Of a DNA stretch of 19,887 nt, positions 9,595 to 18,738 are shown one piece after another; within the stretch, counting starts at the first letter, position 1; every line of letters starts with the position of its first letter. Made by a program: the position numbers and the translations under genes. Location: NCBI GenBank assembly GCA_900618425.1, contig UZAN01047329.1, forward strand, positions 1 to 19,887. Reading direction: 5' to 3'. The notes under the pieces are model-generated. The model ran no database searches, was not told the DNA's origin, and saw only the letters and a list, made by a program, of their open reading frames with translations. This stretch comes from Echinostoma caproni. Lineage: Eukaryota; Platyhelminthes; Trematoda; Plagiorchiida; Echinostomatidae.

Positions 9595-10830
9595 GCAATT
9601 CATCTCCGGGGAAAGATAATATCTATCGACAAACCCTTATAACTTAACAAGTATTATAGCTTAATTACTGAGTGAACTATTCCAGCATTTGTTCGGCAAA
9701 ACTATATCTCCACAAACATGGAAACAAGGATTAATTTATCCAATAGACAAGGGTGGCTGTCGTAGTGACCGAGCTAACTACTCTCCCGTTACTCACCTCC
9801 CTGTGTTTTCCGAATTCATGGAATCCATTGTTGCAAACAATGTGATGAGTTATTTGGAAGCACACAAGGGATTATCGTCGATACAACATGGGTTTCATCG
9901 CAGGCGGTTTTGTACTGCTAACCTGCTTCTGACCCGAGAGTAGTGGACAAAAGCAGCTGATCACGATGATGTAGTGGACGTAATATACCTCGACTTTTTC
10001 AATGCATTCGACGGAGTGAGCCACAAAATACTGTTGAGAAAATTACACCATTATGGAATTCGGGGATTTGCACTGGGTTGGATGGAACTTTTTCAACAGC
10101 GCAACACGGCAGTGAGACAACTAGCTTAACCCGAGGCGTTCCACGGGGATCCGTGCTTGGCCCTCGACCTTCTCTAGTTTTCATAAACGGTGATGTTTGC
10201 AGACGATGCAAATTATGGAAAATAATGACAAAACTCGAGGACTCGCTGGCACTTCAGAGAACACTTCATGCTGCTTATCAATGGTCGATCAAGAACAACA
10301 TCGAATTCAATGCATCCAAATGTACGGTCGTATCCCTCAGTCACAAAACTCGGTTTCCGTACTTCCTGGGATACGAATAACTTCCATATGTCCCGAGTGC
10401 GAAGGTTCTTCGTGTCATTATTCAAAACGACCTGAGTTATTTTTTAAACTACTCCAGGGCGTCGTCCAACACTGTAAGATACGTTGGTTTCTAAAACGAT
10501 TATTTGACAAATTTGAACCTATGCTGTTTCCACTTTTTTAGTAGCCTTAATTTGACCTCACATAGAGTATGCAATTCAGATGTGGAATCCATCGCTGCAA
10601 CGCAATCGTATGACTCTAAAAACGTCCACAAGGAATGGGCGCCAAAATGGTCAAATGACGGCCCTTCAAGATTTATGTGAAAAGACTGGATCCAATGCGG
10701 ATATACTCCAAAACAGTAACGCCGAAATCGAGGGGACAGGATTTTCGTGAATCAAATAATACGGAACCCCGATCACCCATATCGTTCTTTGTTGGCTTTG
10801 TCACTCCAGGGACATTCATTACAATTAGTT
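9595..10830 (+). pseudogene. LINE copy C reverse transcriptase, multiply frameshifted
   Basis: The first catalytic block reads VIYLDFFNAFDGVSHKIL (about 9978-10032). The second reads RGVPRGSVLGP (about 10130-10162, different frame). FADD is at 10196-10207 (third frame change). NIEFNASKC at about 10297-10323 follows. Stops include a TAG where copy D has an aspartate-rich run after the 'LTRE' segment (about 9941-9943). The aspartates of the polymerase triad are still encoded, but in separate frames. The C-terminal thumb region up to about 10830 is readable only by switching frame several times. Confidence 0.8.
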
Positions 10831-10833
10831 ATC

Positions 10834-11022
10834 CGGACCGTGATGACCCGGTGGTTATGTTACCAACTTATCACCCCGGGAGGTGTTTGAATCCCACCAC
10901 CACCACCTAACACCCCACTGTGTGTTGAATGGTAGCCATTTGATTGGTCGCTTCCTCCTTCCTAAAAATTGTATCTATGTATATGCAGTAAAAGGAAGTA
11001 AAATGAAAAGAAAAGAAAAAAA
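10834..11022 (+). mobile_element. tRNA-derived SINE, copy 2, nested in LINE copy C
   Basis: The head GTGATGACCCGGTGGTTATG aligns with the A-box region of copy 1. A better-preserved B-box, GTTTGAATCCCACC, follows at about 10886-10899, then a CAC-rich middle. The 3' part TTGTATCTATGTATATGC and AGTAAAAGGAAGTAAAATG matches copy 1 and ends in an A-rich tail. It interrupts the LINE between protein segments that are about 14 residues apart in copy D. Flanking target-site duplications are not clear by eye. Confidence 0.75.
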
Positions 11023-11160
11023 GAACCTAGAATTGTCGACTAGAAGGCTGGTATCAATCATTTGTCTTCCGAGTGTGGAGTGTTTGAAAATCTCTACAAC
11101 CTCATCTTGTTCCTGTGTCCACAATCGATTTCTTCAAGAACAAACTGGATGACACGTTGA
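11023..11160 (+). pseudogene. C-terminal end of LINE copy C beyond the SINE
   Basis: The text QSFVFRV...SLQPHLVPVSTIDFFKNKLDDTL corresponds to HHSFAVNRCSKWNSLPPHVV...LVSFKRQLADAL of copy D: the aromatic-rich WNSLP segment followed by the FK..L helix. This is the end of ORF2 in CR1-like LINEs. One stop replaces the tryptophan of the WNSLP segment. Confidence 0.7.
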
Positions 11161-12390
11161 AAGTCCTAAATTTCGACATGCACGAAACAAAAATGATTTG
11201 TGACAATACTTAGCTTTCTACGAACCGTAAATTGATGCATTTGTGCCATAAACCGTATTGAACAATGATATTTCCCATGATACAGCTGTGACTTAGTAGA
11301 AAACATATTCAGTGGATACCATTATTATAGGTTTATTGATAGCGCGGATCACTGAAAAGTCAGTGGTATTCTGCTAAAAATGCGTTCACTGGCAAAACGG
11401 TGCACCAGCGTGATTTTTCGGTATTCGTCGCTGAACTGCATTGTCACACGAGACATTATTTCGAACTGCTTGTGTGAATAAACGGAGCAACCTATAATGG
11501 AATTTATGATCAAAGATTCTTCACAGTCAACCGTGAACATAATTTTACTTTTCTGTTTCTGTTTCACTGAACACGAAGCTTCAGTCAGGCGATTATCTAA
11601 CTTAGGTTTCGTTCCAACACGCCTTCAGTTTGCTACTGTATATTTGATTTGGCTTTTAACCTGTTATCATTGGTGAGCATGCAGCGCTTTTTTGAGCCAA
11701 TATATTTGAAACACATGGCTCTACTTCGTACAATAGTAGACAGTAGTAGTAGCTTGATGAGTCGTCCAATCAACACGCTCAGAATAAACCCAATTCAATA
11801 AGTAAAACCGAAAGGGTAAAAGAAGGTAGGAACAGAGTGAAGTGTATTCAAATGTAGAAAAAATCTGATTGTCAGAATTAATCAAGAGTACAAGATGATA
11901 TCTTGTGATCAAAAAATCTATTTGGTTACAGTCATCACATCCGTCTCACGATAAACGCAAGTTAGGATTTTCGTCATCGGTCTCCCACTTGCCCCGTGGA
12001 TCCTCGAAGTTCGCGCGAATTCTCTTGATCAAAATTAGCAGCTAAAAAATAGACCATTAGTGAGGAAACACTGTAGAGTATTTCAGGAAGATTGAACTAC
12101 ATCGTTCACTCACATGCGGTCAATATGACAATGACGAAAATAGCACATTGGGTTAATTAGTCCTTCTCAAAAGATGTGCACAAGCAAATAAAGATTACCA
12201 AACGATAGAAGTCAAAATTCAATTCTGTGGTAAACGGATTGATTGCGTCAACATCAGTCGGGTACACGGAATCGGGTGATGTAATAGAATGGGGAACGGT
12301 TCATAAATTGCCAAAGATTTGCCACTGTGGTGACACGACAGCAGTTCGATGGGCGATAAAGAGTTAGCTAATTCTATAATTTTACCATTT
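11161..12390. other. Spacer without recognised features
   Basis: Only short open frames occur (11349-11567 and 11721-11912, minus), with no known motif and no repeat seen elsewhere in the window. The right part may be the downstream flank of the minus-strand gene described at 12712-14231. Confidence 0.4.
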
Positions 12391-12524
12391 TTAACTCAAT
12401 TTAGTGATTAAAGTTTTCAAGAGAGAGTAGCAGCCATAGCAAGGCTGTCTGAGTAAAGAGAGATAATGGAAAAATGGGTAGCGGTGTTGGAGCCACTTGT
12501 GATTATTTCGATTAATGGTTGTAC
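12391..12524 (-). other. Candidate terminal exon of the minus-strand gene
   Basis: A polypyrimidine-TTTTAG acceptor on the minus strand ends at about 12525. The frame after it continues about 45 codons to a TAA at 12391-12393 and is in phase with the donor at 12712 (phase 1). The translation has no recognised motif, and a one-in-three phase match is weak support. The alternative is that the protein simply runs on past the donor to the stop at 12654. Confidence 0.2.
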
Positions 12525-12705
12525 AAACTAAAATTGATTTACCAAAACATATTACTCGATTACCGCCGCCCAGTAGTAACAATCACTTCAAAAAAGAAAT
12601 ATGCAGCTGCATTTAAGAGCACTTTGCCAGTTCTCTTCCAATTTCATAATGACTCAACAACGTAAATCAGCCTTATATAAGGACACACAAAATATCAGAA
12701 GTATA

Positions 12706-12716
12706 AAGTTACCTTT
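12706..12716 (-). other. Candidate 5' splice site at the end of the nucleoprotein-like frame
   Basis: The minus strand reads AAAG|GTAACT, close to the eukaryotic consensus AG|GTAAGT, with the intron starting at 12712. The amino-acid character changes here from a charged, helical text to a hydrophobic, low-quality one, as expected of intron read-through. It would make this a spliced transcript, which integrated viral cDNA does not have at first. Confidence 0.4.
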
Positions 12717-13321
12717 CAGTAGATGCTCAGAAATTTCATTATATTTGGCTTCGAATTCGTCAGGACTTGTCTTGATCAGCTCGCGCATCCCATTTACAAC
12801 AATTGCTCTTCTTTCGGCCAAAGCAACTTTCTTGGGATCAGCAAACTGGTGCTGCTCAACGACAGTTTTGCATTGCCCTGATTTCGCTAACCTCGCCTCC
12901 TTATTATAACCACGTAATAATGTGAAGTTCCCGTCTTTATTTGCAATGTAATAAGAATACCTTGCTAAGTTGCTCCTGGGTATGTGTTCAACGACCCAGG
13001 GAATGCAAAGTCCACCTGGTGAATTATTGTCATCGTAATCTGCTCGGGCCTTGCCAGTCAGGGCCAAAGCATCGATATGGTAATTGGTGCGGTTCTTCTG
13101 GACCCTGTTCTTCATCAGTAAAGTTCCAAGCATGATTTTCAGGCTGCTGAAGGGAATGGAGTCGATGCTTGGTGAATTGATCATACACTCAATCACCTGG
13201 CAACACCAACCACGCTTGTGGCACCCGGCTGGCATAAAATCAAATCGCCTTTGGACCTCAGGTGTGATTCGAGGTAGAAGAGTTTGTGGAACAACTCTCC
13301 TGAACGGCTTGCAAATGATGC

Positions 13322-13360
13322 CTGCAACTTCCAGTGCCGCAATGGTGGATGCTCACTGAC
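13322..13360 (-). other. Candidate 39-nt in-phase micro-intron containing the TGA
   Basis: On the minus strand the TGA lies within a segment beginning GTCAGT and ending TTGCAG, 39 nt long and a multiple of three, so removal would keep the frame. Flukes such as schistosomes are known to have many introns of about 30-40 nt. Against this, the donor is not the best consensus, there is no clear polypyrimidine tract, and the encoded residues look like normal protein. Confidence 0.25.
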
Positions 13361-14257
13361 CAATAATGCTGCAAGGTATCACACTGAATGCCACGTTCTT
13401 GCCATTCGGAAACGTCTCCAATATGCGCGTAAGGAACTTGTTAGTGCTGTCCGATTTCACTGCGTGATGAGTCGAATTCCACCATTGAGCTTTAGTGGCC
13501 ATGATGAGAGCTCCCGCCACTTTAAACAAAACTGGGTTTTCCGTTATGACCTTGATATATTTAATAAACACGTTCTGAGAAACACGTTCAGAGGTAAAGC
13601 GCCATTCACCGTCTCTTCTAACCGTGTTTTCATCGCGTACGGTAGCAATAAATCCACAGCTTGCAACAACGTAAGCACCGGCAGCGTACAAATTTAAATA
13701 CTCTTGGTTTGGGACTTGGGTTTCCACGACCTGCATAGTTGCGCCAACTACAGCGAAAGGCTGGAGAAACTTCGGCCACTTGTATATTAACGTTGGGACC
13801 TTTAGTTTGTATTGGTCTGGAACGTTTTCATAAATGTCTTCGAAGAATGAAAGATCGAATGGTCCATTATCGTTGACAAGCGTAAACGATGCACTCTCTA
13901 TATTGCTACCAAATAGCGAATATTGATATGGTCGCTTAGCATTAGTTCCCAAATCAAGGTATTCTGCCATGGCATCCTTTAACTCCATATATTCTTTTGT
14001 ACCGAGGAAACTGGGGTTATTCACATATTTTGCAGATTTACATTCGGCCTCGTTCATATCCACAGATCCTGAATCAGATAGCCTTCTCTTTTTTGATGCT
14101 TCGCTGATCATTTTGGTCTGGTCGTCATTAATGTGAAGCTCAGATTTAACGCTTTGGGTTGATCCAACAGTAGAATTAGATGGTCCGGCTGATAGCCTTG
14201 TTCGCTTACTGCTACTTCGTGTGCTAACCATGGATAAAATGAGAACGGAAATATTCT

Positions 14258-14263
14258 TTTATT
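14258..14263 (-). terminator. AATAAA-type poly(A) signal upstream of the minus-strand start
   Basis: The minus strand reads CCAATAAAAGAATATTT, about 27 bases before the ATG at 14231. In this position it would serve a transcript coming from further right on the minus strand, not the nucleoprotein-like gene. It could equally be a chance AT-rich match. Confidence 0.25.
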
Positions 14264-14669
14264 GGTCATTTACCGGATTCAGTAACGCGAAGCTCAAGAG
14301 CGAAGACATCTTGAGAGCAAATGGAATTTTGTTCAATACATGTAACGTATGTGAATCTCAAATGTGTCAGAAGATATAGGAGTACAAAAACAATTCTTTT
14401 CTCAGGGTAAACGAAAAGAGCTGTTGCCTTTGTATCGTTCTTTAAAATAAAACGAATATATGCACCATATTTGTAGATTTTCATTATCAATTTCTGCCCC
14501 AGGCGAACCGCCTTCGATTGGGACTCGCTGTGCACGTGCTTTCGTCGTTAGTTCCAGCTGCCCTTGTTTGGACAGTGCACGAGGAGCTAGAAGGGACACG
14601 GTAGAACAAACGATTTATTAGGTAATGCAAGAAAAGTCCATAAAATTGTTGGTCAAACTATCGTTCTAG
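14264..14669. other. Region between the nucleoprotein-like gene and the PLE fragment
   Basis: Two overlapping minus frames (14266-14535, 89 codons; 14402-14599, 65 codons) are open. The second contains the clean-looking text APRALSKQGQLELTTKARAQ, which could be an exon or another repeat, but I do not recognise it. A promoter for the gene at 14231 would be expected here; no TATA or initiator motif stands out. Confidence 0.3.
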
Positions 14670-15150
14670 TCAACACATCATGCTATGGTGATGGGCACGA
14701 TTACATTTTCTGGGTTTTACGGTTGTCGGTTGCTTCATCATTTCTGCTAACCACCTCGGGATGTGCTCGGTTACCCGTTCTGATAGCCGACGGCTTGTTG
14801 TACCAATGTATGTCCCAGCGCAACGGAATGTGAACTGGTACACAGTGTGAGACAGAACCGGTTTGCCAATTGTGGTTCTCTTTCACATCGTTTCGACGAG
14901 TATAGGCCGTGAGTCTGAGCTGAGCAACTTTTGTTGTACACCATTGCCTTAGAAAGCCAGTTTATTTTTGACGACTTGAACGACTAACATTGGATTATTT
15001 TTTCGAAATGATCCGCCTTTTGCAATTCAAATTATCCCAAAATCATTTCAAGGAGTCTGAGCATCATTTCGAGCTGTCTCGTTGATCTCATCGGCGCTGG
15101 CAAGCCTTCCAGCGATTTTTGAATGATCACCATGTAATCTTATAATTCCA
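14670..15150 (-). pseudogene. Penelope-like element fragment with GIY-YIG endonuclease
   Basis: On the minus strand, from 14843 down to a stop at 14670-14672, one frame reads VYQFTFRCAGTYIGTTSRRL then SERVTEHIPRWLAEMM. This is the GIY-YIG fold as found at the C-terminus of Penelope-like elements: VYxF as the first motif, YIG at 14802-14810, the R-x-x-x-R arginine region and the conserved EH. Upstream, through shifted frames, DEINETARNDAQ (about 15040-15075) and KLLSSDSRPILVE (about 14890-14930) fit the segment before the nuclease. At least two frameshifts separate these. The reverse transcriptase is not preserved. Confidence 0.75.
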
Positions 15151-15974
15151 CAAGGCGGTGCTCGATCGAGAACAGTTGCTTATTGCCAATAACGGTCAGT
15201 TAGTGGTTAAATTGTCAATACAGAATTCCTGCACACAAACATGGGATAGTTGATAAAACAGTTCAATATCAGATGCGCACTCTTGTATTCACCATGCCGA
15301 ACAGCAACAGTATGATCCAACTGGTCTTGTTCATTTTTGGTCGTTGGAAGAAACCGCTGATCGCATCTTTTAGCGTATCACTCATAAGTGAGTAGTATCT
15401 CACATTAGTAAGGATTTCTCTACCTCCCGCTGAAGCGCGGTGGGGGTGGGGGACGATTGTGAGACGTGCCTCTGTCACACGCACACCCCAACTCTCATGG
15501 TTGTTTATCTTGCTAGTACGCGTACGCGTCTATGTGTGTGTTTCTGCTCCTCCGCTGATGCCAGTGAATCATGCGCGATCAACACCTGAGCAATTGCTTA
15601 CCTCCGTAGCATGATGCTGCAATGGAATTCACAAGCTACAACCCAAGCGGTCGCACCTGGGACAACAATCGATCACGCTCGATCGATATGCGCATCAGTG
15701 TTGACCAGGTTCACATCCAGTTTGTTCCAGACTTGTCAAAACAACCCCAGCTGTACGGGCATAGGTTATTTCACCCTTTGTTAACCAATTTAAGATTTAC
15801 ATCAATTGGTACTGTGCCTCCATTGTTTCCGTTTGGAAGACTGTAAGAACCGTGAAATACCCCGTTGTGGTTCAGCTATGATAACCGAAAGGTGTTCTGA
15901 TCTCATAATACTTACGAAGTTAGTAAACACTTTTACAGTTTCTGACAGACATTATCTTTTCTGCCGAAAGGATA
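15151..15974. other. Unassigned region with one open minus frame
   Basis: The minus frame 15269-15484 (71 codons) contains RVTEARLTIVPHPHRASAGG and a hydrophobic WIILLLFGMVN segment near its end; no family is recognised. A G-rich block (GGTGGGGGTGGGGG) lies at about 15440-15453 and a GTACGCGTACGCGT alternating stretch at about 15515-15530. The plus frame 15622-15846 shows nothing known. Confidence 0.3.
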
Positions 15975-16121
15975 AAGACAAAGCTCCTGGTTTTAAAGAA
16001 GTACTCATCATCGGGTCTAGATTATATACATCCACAAGCCTATCACTGTGGCAAGTCACATAGCCGATGCTTTAAGTGGGTCATACCAAAAGCTGTTTGA
16101 AGATACCGTGCTTCCTCAGAT

Positions 16122-16865
16122 GTGGAAAAACTAATTTACAAAGGTGGATGCCGTAGTGACCCAGCCAACTACCGACCCGTCACTCTCCTTCCAATGTTGT
16201 CCAAAGTCATAGAATCTATTATTTCAGATTCTGTAATGGATCACCTAGAGAAAAATGACTTACTATCCCCAGCCCAGCACGGGTTTCGAAAAAATCGTTC
16301 ATGTGCAACCAACTTGATTTTGGCCCGGGACGATTGGACTCATGCTGTAGACCAAGGCAGAGGAGTAGTTGTTATTTACCTGGACTTCTCTAAAGCATTT
16401 GATGGGGTAAATCATCAAATACTGATACGGAAGCTGTATAATTATGGAACCCGTGGACTCGTACTTGGCTGGATCGAGGAGTTTCTTCGCCTTCGCACCA
16501 TGTCAGTTCGTGTTTCCGATTCACTGTCTGATCCAATAGGTGTCAACCGTGGGGTTCCACAGGGATCTGTGCTAGACCCACGTCTTTTCCCTGCCTTTAT
16601 AAATGATCTTCCAGACGTTCTCGGACCACAAAATCTACTGTTCGTGGACGATGCCAAAATATGGAGGACAATAACAAAACCAGAAGATTCATTTGATCTC
16701 CAGAACGCCCTTGAAGAAGCCCACAGATGGTCTGTTTCCAATGATATGGAATTCAACTTTACCAAAATCTTAAAGTCTTATCACTACGTCACAATGATCG
16801 TTTTTCCTACACTCTCGGACACGAAACTTTGCCTCATGCTCCATCCGACAAGGATCTGGGAGTAG
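16122..16865 (+). pseudogene. LINE copy D reverse transcriptase core
   Basis: One 247-codon frame holds nearly the whole polymerase: KGGCRSDPANYRPVTLLP (template grip), QHGFRKNRSCATNLI, motif A YLDFSKAFDGVNHQIL (about 16377-16424), motif B NRGVPQGSVLDP (about 16544-16580) and the catalytic FVDD at 16641-16652, where FADD or YADD is usual. NDMEFNFTK follows at about 16740. All three catalytic aspartates are present in one frame. A frameshift before 16122 cuts it from its N-terminal part, and another at about 16840 from the thumb, so the protein is unlikely to be active. Confidence 0.85.
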
Positions 16866-17470
16866 TCATTTATACAGACTTGAGTTGCTCCACACACTAT
16901 TCCAGGGTATCATCCATGGTGGTAAAACAGGTTGGACTGCTCAAACGTGTTTTTGGATCGTTTGAGCCGGCTTTGCTTCCACGCGTGTTAGCAACATATA
17001 TCCGTCCATACACCAAGTACTCAATTCAAGCTTGGAACTCATGGCTGCAGCGAGATCGGAAGGCACTCGAACATCCGCAGAGAATCGCTACCGAGATGGT
17101 CGAATGTCTACATTCCAAGACCTATTGTGAAAGATGACAGCTCTTGGGGCTATATTCATCTCAATATCGTCAAATCAGAGGCGATATGACTTTACTGTAT
17201 CGGATTTTCCAACAGCCCAACCATTCATGTAAATCTCTTTTAATTCTATCAACCAATGTTCATCTCAGAGGGCATCCACTGAAGTTGGCACTCCAAAAGA
17301 GCCGTCCCGACTCCAGGCACCATTCGTTTGCAGTCAACAGGTGCAGCAAATGGAACTCTCTACCACCTCACGTGGTCTGTGCGCCAACATTAGTATCTTT
17401 CAAGCGTCAGCTTGCCGATGCTCTGGCTAACATTGTTTCAACACCTAACTGCATAATATATTCTCCTGTG
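16829..17470 (+). pseudogene. LINE copy D C-terminal domain
   Basis: After the frameshift, SDKDLGVVIYTDLS corresponds to the (K)YLGV-type motif. It is followed by RVFGSFEPALLPRVLATYIRP, SIQAWNSWLQRDRKALEHPQ and RGDMTLLYRI, the standard order behind the polymerase in CR1/Jockey-type LINEs. A TGA at about 17138-17140 interrupts YCER/QLLGL. The protein then runs through KWNSLPPHVV and FKRQLADAL. The same blocks are seen in copy C, which fixes the reading. Confidence 0.82.
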
Positions 17471-17570
17471 CTCGTCAAAAAAATTACACTACTATTTTAC
17501 TTTCATGGACTAACTGTCATCTGGTGGATCGTGTTTCGAACCAAAAGGCAAACACCTTATGGGATTTGAT

Positions 17571-18480
17571 AAGCGAAGTCTTCGTAAGTTTTCTCCCATA
17601 ATGAAAATTAGATTTTGAAGTTTGGTTTGTGGTGGCTTCAGCAATCAATCTTAAGAACAACCACGGTGGTATTCCCACCGTGAACCGGAATCGAGAAATG
17701 AGGCAATGGCAATACGATTGCACGAAGCCAGTTTGCACTTACTAGTTGTGAATGTCATATGCTAACTTTAATTCACTCGGTTTACTTTGTGTGTTGAAAG
17801 TGTTAAAAAAGACTATATGATTTCAGCGATAAAGATTATCGAATTCAGAGCCCATACTCGGAAAAGTGCAATTTATGAACTCGTATTTTCCTATGAAATA
17901 TCGTAACTGTTATAAAATTTATGGTGTATTTCGACAGCCCTCGTTAAGCCATTGCTATTGTAGTTGGTTTGATAGAGATGTCTCATCCCGTTCCGGAGAT
18001 ATGCCCAAAATTGTAAATTTGATTGTTTAGTACTTGAAGAGGATTGTTCCGTGGTGGTGTCGCAGAGATACGGTCGAGGTCGACGACACCTAGTGTGTGG
18101 ATATTCAAAATGTACGACTCTCCGTTCTGAGTACCATCAAAAGACGATTTAAAACGTTACCGTGTCAGTGGGTGATGTAATATGAGAACATTTGTATGAG
18201 TTACAGTACCGCATGTGGTTCAATTTTTCCGTACAAACGTTTAAGAATGACACGGACACCTACTTACGACACGTCGTGCAGTTGTATTTCTGTCGAACGA
18301 CATTTACGATTTATTAGAATATTTTCCCCATTATTACTTGCATCTTTTTAGGTGTGTACAGTGAGTGGTACATTTATACTCCCTATTTTTACGAAAATTG
18401 CCGCTGGGGAGGGGGGATGCCGAAATTTGTCTCCCTTTAAAATCTCGTCTGGTTAGCGAAAGATAACCATTTTCGCACTG
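17571..18480. other. Unassigned spacer
   Basis: No convincing gene is seen. A perfect 8-bp hairpin, CACGGTGG (17662-17669) with CCACCGTG (17675-17682) around a 5-base loop, is the only structured element noticed. The short minus frame 18334-18522 overlaps the left inverted-repeat arm and is treated with it. A G-rich run, GGGGAGGGGGG, lies at about 18407-18417. Confidence 0.4.
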
Positions 18481-18547
18481 ACAAGCCTGTGCGAGTGTTT
18501 GAACGGTAATCGCAACAGTCATTCTTAGAGCACTGACGAAATTAGAC
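18481..18547 (+). repeat. Left arm of a diverged inverted repeat
   Basis: These 67 bases, from ACAAGCC to GAAATTAGAC, match the reverse complement of 19266-19332 with 9 mismatches and no gap by my count. A weaker match may extend outwards to about 18465. Read on the minus strand the arms could encode a peptide, but 8 of the 9 differences change the amino acid, so there is no sign of protein conservation; the DNA itself is the repeat. Confidence 0.75.
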
Positions 18548-18738
18548 GGTCAGTTTTACGTACTTCAACTTAGTGATAACGACAATGCGATTGCTTCATC
18601 GTTTACCAGGGACGAGACGTCCCTCTCACCCGTGACCTTAACCCCCTCTTATTCACTCTAACCCCTACTGCGATCTGATTGGATCATATTTCGCAATCTG
18701 CGGCGCTTAAAATCCCTCACCCCAACACGAGACTCTGA

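Larger units (their letters stand above)
9595..11160 (+). mobile_element. Degenerate CR1-like LINE (copy C), split by a SINE
   Basis: Similarity begins at SSPGKDNIYRQTL (about 9600) and continues in order through the reverse transcriptase to the C-terminal end VSTIDFFKNKLDDTL at about 11113-11157. It can be aligned by eye with copy D segment by segment (KGGCRSD.AN, DFFNAFDGV, GVPRGSVLGP, FADD, IQMWNPSLQR, RGD, RSLLALSLQGHSLQL, FVFRV). At about 10834 the similarity is interrupted by SINE copy 2 and resumes at about 11030. No endonuclease is present, so the copy is 5'-truncated, as usual for LINE insertions. Confidence 0.82.
12654..14231 (-). pseudogene. Nucleoprotein-like gene of probable negative-strand RNA virus origin, one in-frame TGA
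   Basis: A single frame runs about 525 codons from the ATG at 14231, the first ATG after an in-frame TAA at 14259-14261. It is broken only by a TGA at 13353-13355, after 292 codons; 232 more follow to a stop at 12654. Residues 1-60 are Ser/Lys/Arg-rich and disordered-looking, with two basic clusters (SSSKRTRLS and SKKRRLSDSG) like nuclear-localisation signals. The body is helical, with landmarks WRFTSERV, ATKAQWWNSTHH, PAGCHKRGW and NSPGGLCIPWVV. There is no reverse transcriptase, transposase, zinc-finger or nuclease motif. Length, layout and the K-x-x-WW-x-x-x-HH region recall, from memory, nucleoproteins of chuvirus-like negative-strand RNA viruses, which would bind genomic RNA. That assignment is inference; an unrecognised flatworm gene is the main alternative. 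From LLKG onward (12712) the text looks intronic. Confidence 0.6.
15975..17470 (+). mobile_element. CR1-like LINE, copy D, 5'-truncated, best preserved
   Basis: It begins near KDKAPGFKEV (about 15973-16002), the segment just before the reverse transcriptase, and continues to the C-terminal LVSFKRQLADALANI (about 17390-17440). The endonuclease is absent. It shares every block with copy C (9595-11160), so they are one family, distinct from copies A and B. Only two to three indels and one in-frame stop interrupt it, compared with many in copy C, so it inserted later or decayed less. The 3' untranslated tail may extend to about 17570. Confidence 0.85.

Noticed and set aside
11748..11785. TTGATGAGTCGTCC, considered as a hammerhead core
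   Set aside because: The core heptamer is imperfect and no GAAAC follows; nearby bases do not form the needed helices.
12601..13697. Plus-strand open frames of 64-137 codons (for example 13284-13697)
   Set aside because: All lie antisense to the long minus-strand frame and have no recognisable content.
18334..18522. Minus-strand frame starting MTVAITVQTLAQACQC, considered as a duplicated exon with a secretion-signal-like start
   Set aside because: Its counterpart in the right arm differs by 8 replacement changes out of 9, so the shared sequence behaves as a DNA repeat and not as a conserved coding exon.
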